DNA of 64,000 bases from Nemopilema nomurai. Taxonomy: Eukaryota; Cnidaria; Scyphozoa; Rhizostomeae; Rhizostomatidae. Position numbers and translations under genes: made by a program. The notes under the pieces were generated by a model, which saw nothing but the letters and a program-made list of their open reading frames with translations, ran no database searches and had not been told where the DNA came from. Location of the stretch: positions 1,264,979 to 1,328,978 of the forward strand of contig ML133379.1 in assembly GCA_003864495.1 (NCBI GenBank), written 5' to 3'. Position 1 is the first letter of the stretch. Each line of letters starts with the position of its first letter. Below, piece after piece: positions 22,123 to 31,867 of this stretch.

Positions 22123-22668
22123 CTAAAATGGTCCCACAACGTAAGAGTCTTGTCCATTGGCGACTTTTGAATTCAGGTCTCCCATAACAACTATATTGTC
22201 AACTATTGTCTTACATTGTTTCTTCGTTTCATCTAAACTTTCATAAAACTTCTCGATCTCCGTAATACTGGCTTTAGGAGCTGGTGAATATGCTTGAACG
22301 ATGAATTTACAAACGGACGCCCATGAAACTTAACTAACAACACTCTACCAGGTACCGCTTGTAATCCACTTGACTTGGCCATTCCTTTGTCTATCGATAA
22401 ACCGACTCCATACAGATGTTTCGTTGCACCATAATAGGTAATGGTAAAATCAACTTCCTTAGCCGCAGCAGCTCCATCTCCTCTCACATATTCCCAGGAT
22501 TTTGGCCTTCAAACGGTCTTGTTCTCGCAGAGAATTCTCAAGCTTTCCTGGCTTACACAATGTTCCAACATTCCATGTTCCAATTCTAATATTGGTTTGT
22601 TGCGGACAGTTGCTTGTTGATGGACAGGGCCCGAATCCGCACACGCTCGCTTCTACACGCTGAGACAC
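22123..22668 (-). pseudogene. RTE-type LINE endonuclease fragment (craniofacial development protein 2-like)
   Basis: The minus strand encodes the N-terminal part of an apurinic-like (EEP) endonuclease. It shows NIRIGTWNVGTL, LGICERRW, VDFTITYYGATKH, GVGLSIDKGMAKS, RVLLVKFHGRPF and, in a shifted frame, EIEKFYESLDETKKQC then VVMGDLNSKV. The N in TWN, E in CE and D-N in GDLN are the metal and catalytic residues of the fold. One frame change lies near 22300. The frame ends at TAG 22123 just after the GDLN block, and no reverse transcriptase follows. Genes of this type are often mis-annotated as craniofacial development protein 2. Confidence 0.82.
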
Positions 22669-24535
22669 TTTTGATAGTCTGAGCCCCTTGAACGGCTTTC
22701 ATTTTCGACAGTATATTGTTTATAATCACGATTTTCTGTGCAAGAAAGTAGAGGTGGCTTGCAATTGCCTTTCAAGGGGTTTTATTTCAGGGTTTTTCTT
22801 CTCCCAGCTAGAGGAGCATCTACGCCCTTTGACTCGGGTGGTCTTGCTTTTAGCCCTGCTGGATGATTAGCCACCCTCCTAATCCCCACCAAAATGAGAA
22901 TTAGAGAGCCCGTTTTGTCGCCGACCACCCGACAATGAAACAGGGAGTATTGTGTTGCATGGTACCAGTAGTAGATGGATCTGACCTGACCTGGCGGACC
23001 TGACCTGACATGATCTGGCGGACCTGTTTCCATTTCTCCGTTTGCTTATGTCTGCGTTTTCAAATCATTCTGTTTTCAGATCACTCCGCTTTCAAAAAGT
23101 TTTGAAATATCTCCGTTTTGATGCATGTCAATGGAGATGCAAAACCCAAAACGGAGACATTCCGCTTCTTTTCCATGTAATGTAAACATAGCCTTGTTAA
23201 CCCAATGTGCCAAGTGCTGCCTTGATCTTTGTGGCCCATTCAACGCTTCGCGCTATTAACAGCTCTTATCACACTCTAGGGTCAATTTATACTATCTTTT
23301 GATAGGAATACAATGCTGCTGCTATAGCAACAGGATCTTCACTAAAGCTTCTTTTATGCACGAAATGCACTAAACGTTTAGTCGAAGAGACCAACCTTGA
23401 CTGACCCTGCCAGCCGCAAGCATGATAGGGATGACCGATTCAAGGTAAGCAGGATACCAAAGCGAATTGGGGAATGACCAAGAGAAAATGGCAAGGGTAC
23501 CTCTGAACTCATCAGTAAGTTTCAGTGTTTTGAAGATGAATTTGTGTTTGCAGTGAAAATCAGATCATGTTCGGTCTAGCACCATTACTTTATTGCAACT
23601 ATTCGTTAAGAGTTTCAATAAGTTATCAAATGGAGATCTACCTGTCCAACCTATACGTAATCGGTAGAGCGTCTTTGATAATACCAGCTGAATCAAAATT
23701 ACGAGCAAGCATCGCTGAAAATGTGCGATTATGAATTTTCGTAAAACATAGCACTTACGATGACAATGACGCTAGTAGATTGATTCTACTATAGACAAGT
23801 TTCCGATTGATCGTTGGAAAATAGTAGATGTGTTTCCGATTGATCGTTGGAAGATAGTAGCAGATGTTTTAGCCAAATTAGACCTACTTTGGTAGCATTT
23901 TCCGTTCTACTCTAAAATGGAGTACCTCAAGGGAAAAGTTACTTGATTTATAGTGATTTCAAATTCTGCTTCGAAAGACGAGTTCCTTTTACCTTTGGCA
24001 ACAGTCATATAAGTTCGGAATCTAAATCCCAGAAAGTTCAGACACTTTCGGAAGTCTTTAGAGTTTGTGATTATCAAATCGTTAGGTTTTATCATTTTGT
24101 CATTTCTCCATGTTCTGCAAGTATAAAACGCTAATCTAATAGTTTGCTTTCAATTTCGATAATTTTTCTAAAACAGCTGAACATTAAACTGGCACAGTAA
24201 GGAAGTTTTCGATATGGTAGACGGCTCTTCTTTTTTCCTAGGCGGGGAAATTAGCAAAAATCAGCTCCACTGTGAGTCATGTGACATCCCATCAAGTACA
24301 AAAGCGTATATGCTTTATAGTGGTGTACTGTACTGGCCTAAACTGTAGTTTAACTAGTAGTAGGCACAACAGCGATCTGGAATGTGCATAAAATAGGGGC
24401 TTAATAAGTGTCTTTCTATATCAACAAATTCCAGCAGCTTATTAACGCAAGACACCTTTGACAGATAATTTGAGTTTCAAGGTTAAGGCAACAGGATTTC
24501 TTACGAAGGATCATAGAGAGTGCGGAAAAATAACC
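22669..24535. other. Repeat-containing spacer
   Basis: No gene is seen. At 22980-23030 there are short repeats of ctgacctggcggac. At 23030-23170 a TCCGTTTT/AAAACGGA-rich stretch resembles a small transposon remnant. At 23795-23860 a segment containing gtttccgattgatcgttgga is duplicated. Confidence 0.45.
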
Positions 24536-24606
24536 GACCCGAGCGGGACTCGAACTCACGACCCTTGACTTTGTACGTCAAGTGCTCCACCAACTGAGCT
24601 ATAGGG
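24536..24606 (-). other. tRNA-derived sequence (SINE head or tRNA pseudogene)
   Basis: On the minus strand a perfect Pol III A box (TAGCTCAGTTGG) and a near-perfect B box (AGTTCGAGTCC) are spaced as in a tRNA. The D stem pairs 4/4 and the T stem 4/5. The acceptor pairs about 5/7 with mismatches. The anticodon arm does not form a normal 7-base loop with a 5-bp stem in register. This looks like a decayed tRNA or the 5' part of a tRNA-derived SINE rather than a working tRNA. No A-rich tail was found. Confidence 0.6.
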
Positions 24607-25011
24607 TGATGCTTTCAAGCCAGCACTCGAGGCCAAGCCATTTATCTGCACTGCCCCTCTCTTTCGCCGATTGCACAGGGGAGCCATCGCAGCACCATCG
24701 CAATGTGTAGAGGACCTGTTGAATGAGAGAGGACTGCCCACACCAGAAGGGCCATCGCAGCCCGAACACTGGATAGGATTGAGGAAAGTGAGAAGGCTAA
24801 GACAACAGGATTTCAAGACAAATATCTCTTTGTATATCCAACAGTAGTAATTATTGAAATGGAAATGGACCAACTGAGTTTATCATGCCAAGAAACACAA
24901 GAAATCGAGTGCAGCGAAGCCACCCGGTTTCCCGCGCAACTAATCACACCGGTGCAAATCAAAATTGCTGTAGAAAGTCATCAAATTGCCTCGTAGGGCA
25001 CAATGATATCA

Positions 25012-25117
25012 ATACACTGGGGCATGAATACACTAAGACATGAATACACTAGGGCTCGAATACACTAGGATATGAATACACCAGAATATGAATGCAATAG
25101 GGCATGAAGACACTAAG
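25012..25117 (+). repeat. About 18-bp tandem repeat
   Basis: About six imperfect copies of actagggcatgaatacac, with variation at the G-G-G-C position (agac, gctc, atat). The array is short, non-coding and degraded at both edges. Confidence 0.8.
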
Positions 25118-25224
25118 ATCCCACCATAGCCAGATCCTTTGCTTTAAAGAATGCTTTAAAGAATTATGAGAACTACAGTGTTAGCTGAAAGATTTAGCTG
25201 GAATTGTGAGTTTAAACACAAATA

Positions 25225-25584
25225 CCGTAAATCCTCGAATTTGCCCCCCTCGAAAAAGCCCCCCCCTCGAATAAGCCCCCACCCTAGAACTACAAATTTT
25301 CAATAAGCCCCCCTCTAATAAGCCCCCCCTCGATTTTTTGATTTTCGACTCCTGAGGTTGTTAGTAACTTGATCAAATATTACTTTATACTTATGATTAT
25401 TTTTTATCTTATGAAAAGAAAAAAATTTAAAAAACTATCTTTTCATGTGACATGTTTCAGGTAATTTTGTAAGCCCTCCTCGAATAACCCCCCCCCCCTC
25501 GAATAAGCCCCCCCTCGAATAAGCCCCCATCCAAAAATGTCAAAAATAAATAAGCCCCCGGCGGGCTAATTCGAGGATTTACGG
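25225..25584. mobile_element. 360-bp MITE with CCGTAAATCCTCGAATT inverted ends and TA duplication
   Basis: The element starts CCGTAAATCCTCGAATT and ends AATTCGAGGATTTACGG, a perfect 17-bp terminal inverted repeat. It is flanked by TA on both sides (25223-25224 and 25585-25586), the target duplication of Tc1/mariner-type elements. Inside both ends are repeated TCGAATAAGCCCCC blocks, so the subterminal regions are also inverted repeats. It has no coding sequence. A degraded relative may lie at 41541-41834. Confidence 0.85.
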
Positions 25585-25839
25585 TATTCAGCATTAAGTT
25601 GAAAGCAAATATATTTTCAATTGCTGGTGAAAACTTAACTTTAATGGGCATTGCTCAATAACGATAGGAATTTCGTTCCAGGATTTCCCATCTATGTATC
25701 TTACAGATCTTATTAAATAATCAAATCTTACAGATCATATTAAATTTTTTTATGATTAAAACAAATTCCACCCATACGTGCCTGCCTTGTGTCATATTGA
25801 CGAACAGATGAGAGCAAAGTAAAATAATAATGAAAATGC

Positions 25840-26440
25840 GAGGGAAAAATTTTGTTAACACATTCTTGCACAAAATAAGAGCTTTAGATAGAGTAAATCA
25901 TAAAACTAAAAGACGATTGCGGTAGAGGGAGCAGCAGAGTAATAGCTCTACAACTTTCTTTTGTAAGATATTTATAGGCTTAGTGTGGATGTCATAGGTT
26001 AGTGTCCACACAACAATCCCATACCGAATAGATGAGCCAAATAAGGATTCGTACAGAGAGACTAAAATACTAGAAGGGACTAGAAGGGAGAAGATGCCTT
26101 ATTTTAAAGAAGAGACCAGACGTTCTTGCTAACTTTCTTGAGAGTTCATTCAGGTAATATTTCCAGATAAGAACTTCGTCCAGCTGAGGGCCAAGAAATT
26201 AAGCAAATTTAACCTGCTTGACATGCTTCCTTTCCTTTTAAATGTTAACATTTTCATGCAACGAATTCCTTAAAGAACGGAAAATTATGAAATTAATTTT
26301 GCCTACATTTAGAGCAAGTTTATTAGCATCAAGCCATCTTTTTATCTGTTTAAGTTCCTTGTTAACAACCTTTTGTTAACCTTTTAAACAGTCTCATTCA
26401 TAGTGGATATTAGTATCATCAGCATAAAAATATATACATA
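25840..26440 (-). pseudogene. Decayed LINE reverse transcriptase (C-terminal part)
   Basis: Translated on the minus strand, 26370-26270 reads like IKRWLDANKLALNVGKINFI, typical of the end of a LINE palm domain where the family has W-L-x-x-N-K-L-x-L-N. Further down are RKLARTSGLFFKIRHLLP and LYESLFGSSIRYGIVVW, the thumb-region signature of L2/CR1-like or Rex-like non-LTR elements. Several stops and at least one frame change are present. No endonuclease or 3' tail is evident. It is an old inactive remnant. Confidence 0.75.
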
Positions 26441-27378
26441 AGATCAGGGGCGGCGCGAAGCCCTATAGAAGTACTATTGGAAGCAAACAATTTTGGCGAC
26501 CCCACCCTTTTTCACCTAGAAACGCCCATTTTGAGGATTGATGCCCGCTTACAAACAACGAGAAGTTAAACCAAGAAGTGGATTAAATTAAAATCGCTGT
26601 TACTTAAATATAGAAATATGCATAGTCTCAACGAAATAATGCTACATCTATTGTACATGATTTATTTTCTAGAAAATCGTTCAAAGCAGTATTACATGCG
26701 TTTACAAAAAATTCTGTTCCACTAGTATTTTGCGTCTGATGGGTGCCGGTGCGGCCATTTTTTACAACGGCTTGTAGCCCGCGAAAAGCCGTAACCCTAC
26801 TATTGGTTTCTGAAAACGAATAGTATGGCCGAATACTTTAAATTTTCTCTTGAAGAGAAAAGAAGCCTCCAGACGTCGCCCCATTAACAATTAAACCATC
26901 TTGCATGATAATGCTTACCCAAAAAGAATCGTTTGAAGATGCACATGTATGTTCAGGGAGTAAAAATTCTCTCAGTCAATGCAACATCGTTGAGATGTGC
27001 AATGGTTACTCTCTCCTTCTTTCCCCGCCATATCACCAATAATCAGTAAGAGTCGTCGAGCTGTCAATTCTGAGCAGTATGTTATTTCTTTATTAAATTT
27101 TGGCCCGGATATGCATCTTTAGCCACTTCAGACGGCTCAGTTTTGAGAATTTTCTTCCCCGTCGGACCCAACCATGGTGGGTCCTCATACATAACATTTT
27201 TCAAGGAATTCGAACTTGTGGGGAAATTTTAAAGAAGGGCCACAAAAACTGCTATGTGACCACGTCCTGCAGACACGTGTACAAAAGTAGACTACGTCTA
27301 TGGCACGTTGACAGTTTTAAAATTATACTTTCTTTACAAAAACAGCTAATTCTTTAGAAAAGCAAAGAGAACTAAGGA
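26441..27378. other. Spacer left of the 6.45-kb transposon
   Basis: A CAGGGGCGGCGCGAAG motif at 26445-26460 resembles the end of a CAGxGGCG-type transposon, but I found no partner end. No gene is seen. Confidence 0.35.
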
Positions 27379-27712
27379 CAGTGGTGGATCCAGGGGGTGC
27401 AAAGGGTGCTTGAGCACCGGTCAGATTTTCAGAGTTGTGTTTCTGACCAAAGTTAATTTGATCTTGATGCTAAATAGATGTCACAAAATAAAACAAACAC
27501 TTTCTACCAATGAGAAATTCGATATTTCTTCCCTCTTTTACACGAAAATACCAAATTTCTATCTGAACTGCTTTGTTTTGCTGCGCTATAGTTTCATATC
27601 AGAGTAGAGTATTTAGCGGAACAAGATTCCGACAGAATTTGAATGCTGACCAGTAACAATACGAATTGCGAATTTCACACTCCAATGAAATCCTGTTATC
27701 CGATTGTATTCC

Positions 27713-27866
27713 GAGCACCGCTGGGTCAGTAGAATAGAGTCCTCAAGAATGGAGCTAGCCAATCATCTATTTTCTCACCGGTGCTCAGATCGAACATAGC
27801 CAATCACTTGCATTTTCACCGGTGCTCGACGTCATCAGAGCACCGGTCAGGTCAAAATAGCCAATA
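27713..27866. promoter_or_regulatory. Subterminal CACCGGTG sites with phased CCAAT boxes
   Basis: Within about 150 bp there are four copies of (C/G)AGCACCG(G/C)T or its reverse complement, and three CCAAT boxes (AGCCAATCA, AGCCAATCA, AGCCAATAA). The first two copies form about 41-bp repeats of the pair CCAAT plus CACCGGTGCTC. A CGACGTCAT (CRE-like) site follows at about 27826. This could be transposase-binding DNA, a bidirectional promoter, or both. Confidence 0.5.
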
Positions 27867-27886
27867 AACGATTAGGATTCATTCGC

Positions 27887-28150
27887 TTGTCTTCCGTCAC
27901 GGGCGTACCTCATTCGTGGGACGAGATGGATGAATGCAAGAATCTTCTGTCGTGCTTACAAGATGCTTTTAAAAATGAACAGTTCGACGCTGTAAATAGA
28001 ACTAAATTGGTGGCAATCGATGTGTTAGATAAGGGGAGGCGAGCATACTTTCGGGGTGCAAAAATTTCATTGATTCATTTGCTGACTTGCAGCTTACCGA
28101 TGGTGGGGAGAGCAAGAGAGGCCATGGCTTATAGTTTTGTTTCCTCATGA
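27887..28150 (+). CDS. Small ORF inside transposon, function unknown
   Basis: An 87-codon plus-strand frame directly follows the CCAAT/CACCGGTG cluster. It starts at the first Met (27887), with a second candidate at 27926 (MDECKNLLSCLQDAF). The protein has no recognised domain, signal peptide or membrane span. It may be a first exon or an accessory ORF of the transposon, reading opposite to the transposase. It may also be chance. Only position and the promoter-like sequence upstream support it. Confidence 0.3.
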   Translation: MSSVTGVPHSWDEMDECKNLLSCLQDAFKNEQFDAVNRTKLVAIDVLDKGRRAYFRGAKISLIHLLTCSLPMVGRAREAMAYSFVSS

Positions 28151-28750
28151 CCTATAATTTCAGGTCAACTTTTATGTGTTTTTATTTACGGAACAATGTT
28201 ATTTAGGGGTTGATGTCGCCCTGGGAATTTGGTCCTGGCAGCTTTAAAAAAAGCAACATCTTCTATACATTCAGAAATCGGTGTATCCGGCTTTTTTCAT
28301 AAGAAAGCTTTTTCTTAACAATTGTGAACTATAATGATACAGTTGATCTACGAAGAAAAATAATTGTTTGTAATTTGTTCATAGGTTAAAATGTCAAAAG
28401 CCTAAGAAGTTCCATTTTTCTACTGTATTCTATTTTTGGCACAGGTAAACATTGAGTGTAAAATATACATTTTGGATACATAAGGGCATATTTAATGTTC
28501 TGGGGCTGGGGCCATTAGATTAGAAAGTCTCTCAGCAGCAAGTAAGTTATTTTTCTCAAAGGAGTAAAGGATATGACATAAATCATTTATATTATATGAG
28601 CAAATGTTATAATATACCGAATTACATTATATATATATACACTTTTTTTTAACATGAACATAAGAACATGAGTTTCAAGATTGGTCAAAAGCTAAAAATA
28701 ATGATGGTTTTTGGTCATTTGTGTGCTTTTTCAGTGATGAAAGAGGAAAT

Positions 28751-31700
28751 TTACTGGTTCTTATCAAAAAGAGTGTACCTGCTTGGATTTGGTTCCTTGT
28801 TGAGAAACTGGAATCCAAGCGGAAGGACCTTGGATGCTACAACTGTGTCTTCTCCATAAAGTACAGGCAGTTTCCAGTATGTCATATTTTTTGCTTTCCT
28901 AGCTGGTCGAGGCACCTGATATCCAGAATTGGGATTTTGGGCAATTTGCTTCAAAATGCTGCAAATGAATTTGGCGGCATCCAATTTAATTCTTTCCAGT
29001 TTTGATCTGCTGAAGGTGTATTTTTTTGGAACTTCAAAAACAGATGAAAATTTTGCTGAAGTGGCTTTGGTGTTGTCAAATGCTCTTGCTTTTTGGCGCA
29101 GAAGATCACCACTGTCGCTATGGCTTGACTGAGCTCGCAGTATGGAATGGAAATTTTCCACAGGGTACTCATCAAATGCATTTAGATTTGTCATCAGTGT
29201 GTTGAAAAGAGGATGATCTTGATTCTTCCAATGCATGAAATTGCTCAGCCAAATTAATGGTGCCTTATTGTAGTGGTGTCGTTTATAGCAAAAGAACATT
29301 ATCCAACACCTGAGAAGTGATGTGGCATACTCCTCTGTGTTTTGCCTTTTAAAGATGACAGAATAGATAGAAAGGACAACAGGAAGATAATTATCTAACA
29401 GATTTAAAAGGGCTAAGTACTGTAGGTCTTTGCAGTTTGAGAAAGCTACAGTAACTTGCTCTCTGATTGATGTCCAACCACCATAAAGTATCTCCTCGAT
29501 TAAAGAAATTCGACTTGCTTTTGGTTTATTTGAAAGGTGTTTCCTAGCACCAAAGATGAAGGAAAAGGCCTTTTTGAAAAACTCGATATTGAGTAGACAA
29601 ACAGATTCTCTTGCATTTAGTTGAATGTGCAAGGGACCAATGAAAGGAACAATATTTTGTAAAGACAAAGGAGCAAAACTGGGGAGGTTATATTGAACCT
29701 GTCTCATGAAGAACTGTGCTGGCCAATCACCTACAAAAGGGCACACAAAGGAAGAAAGATAAAGGTGGAGACCCTGGTTTACTGCATGAGTTGCAGCATC
29801 AAGAAAGTTTTGAAAGCTCTTAAGTGGAAGCTCAAGCTCATCAATTAGTCTACAGTCTTTCATCTGTCTAATTGTCTTGCAAGATTGCTGTTCTTGATAA
29901 TCATGCTCCTATGGAAAAAGGGACACATTGATAATGTACACTTAGGAAGAATTAATTTTGTCTAATGTTATTTTAGATTTCAAAGCAGTTTTCTTAGGCC
30001 TTCAAAGTGCTTGGAAGGTTGGCTAGCAACCCATGTTGTTACATTACCATACCAATAATGAGAAAAAATGTATTAAGGTGTATAATTGCTCTCTTTCTGT
30101 CAATGATTTCTTGGTAGTATCAGATTTATTTTTATAAGCATTGTTAAAATGTATATGAAACATGTTATGTTGATATGTATTCAAGTTAAATAAAGATAAT
30201 ATATATCTGCAAAAAAACTGTTGTCTAACCTCCATTCGTTTTCTTTCCATCTCAGGGTCAAAGAAGGTGGTTCGGATCCAGTGTGGCATGACAGAGGCAT
30301 AAGTACTTGATAAGTTAGAGATGTTTTCTGACAGAATTTGTTCCAAGAGAGCAGAGTCGACAACCTTTGGATTTGTTGTTGGAAAAAGAGATGGAATGGC
30401 TGGAACACCCTGAAATCTCTTCAAGAGAATAGTTGCCATACTAATTGCAGTGGAGGTTTCAGCATCATTAGGGCGGCTCTTTGTGTGAATATTTGTATAG
30501 TCATCTATCATAAGAACCAGGAGATCTTTGTTTTCAACAGCTTCAGATACAAATGTTGAAACAGCTTTATCATGGTTGAATGACAGTTTCACCCGTTCTC
30601 TCTTTTGAGTTGATTTGGAGACACTCACTCCACTTTTATTGAGAATGGATAGTCCTGTCTCACTTATCCCTTTTCCTACTACTCGTTGGGATAGTACTTT
30701 TTGGAACCAGCTTGCTTTTTGTGACTGGCCAAAGACAAGCATATAGAGTGCAGCAACAACCTTCTTCTCATTCTGAAGCAGTTTACTTGGTGTCTGTTCT
30801 TGGACCGACATGGCTTCTAGAAGGGTTTGGAAAATGCTGGTTGCTCCTGCATCTTGGCACATTACCTTGACAGCCTCTGGGTCAAAAGGTGGTTGCTGAT
30901 CATTGTGGCCATACTTTGACCACAACAGTTCTCTAAAAAGGGTCACCTCATGCTGTAGGTCGATGCTCCTGGAAAGAAGTGCCTTCATCTGTGGCAGGAA
31001 ATATGCAGGCACGTACACAAATTCACTACCCACATCAACATGTCCTAGTCCAACAATATCATCAGTTACGATTTCTGATGTAGGGACATACTTGACAAGG
31101 CTTGTTGGAATCAATGAAAACTTCTGGCCATTAATCACAGTTTCCTCAAAACATGGCACAGAAGTCTCATCCTGCTCATCTGGTATTTTTTCCAGGCCCG
31201 TGTTTGTTGTTGCTGTGCTGTCCTGAGATGATGAGCTCTCTGAAGAAGCGAACTCAGATACAATTTCCTGCAACTGAAGAAGCATACCTGTTTTAGACTT
31301 AAACTGACACTGTGATAATCTGTAGTTTTAAGTTGATAATGAATTAAAGATAATCAACTGCATTCAACTTTTTATTGTTTTCTTGTGAAAAACTATGAGA
31401 TAAGGAATTACAAACTAAATATGTTTATATGGAATTACTAAATTCTGTTGATTTCTCTAAAAATTAATCTCAGAAAAGCTTGTGACTTGTAACATATGGG
31501 TTATTGAAGAGTAATAGACGTTTCCGTTCTTGTATAGATGGACACGCCCCCTTTTACAAAGTGTTTGCTTTTTTTCTATATTCAGTCTCAACATAGGTAA
31601 TGATAAACAAATTTAACTCACCTTAGCATAAGACAAAAGTTCTGTAAAATTCGGAGGCAATTTTGCTGTAAAAGAGCGCTTCTTTGTGCAGGTAATGACG

Positions 31701-31867
31701 CAATCTGTACAAAACTTGTCGCTCAATTTTCTTTCATTGCGTTGGTCGAACGCTTTAAATAAAACACTACTTCTTCCAATCCTTGCGTGTAAGTTAACGA
31801 GGTGTTTGGAACGGCTGTTCCATTCGTCATGGTGTGCATTGGCACAAAGTTTTGAAAATCTTCCCAT
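28751..31867 (-). CDS. Intact transposase-like protein, 813 residues, unnamed family
   Basis: Three exons (31867-31622, 31267-30230, 29908-28751) join at phase-0 GT-AG junctions into one open frame of 813 codons without any break. The N-terminus (exon 1) has Cys and His clusters (LCANAHHDEW, then FCTDCVITC) that may bind zinc. A Ser-rich acidic stretch follows. Candidate catalytic acids are Asp337/338 in LVLMIDDYTNIHT, Asp489 in GDWPAQFF and Glu679 in DEYPVENFHSILR, with a conserved-looking GPLHIQLN at about 519. D...D...E spacing and the central position within inverted repeats suggest a DDE transposase. I recall similar unnamed proteins in cnidarian and sponge genomes but cannot assign a superfamily. 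Exon 3 ends at 28751 in an AT-rich tail. Confidence 0.72.

Noticed and set aside
24536..24606. Functional tRNA gene
   Set aside because: The acceptor has mismatches and the anticodon arm does not fold in register.
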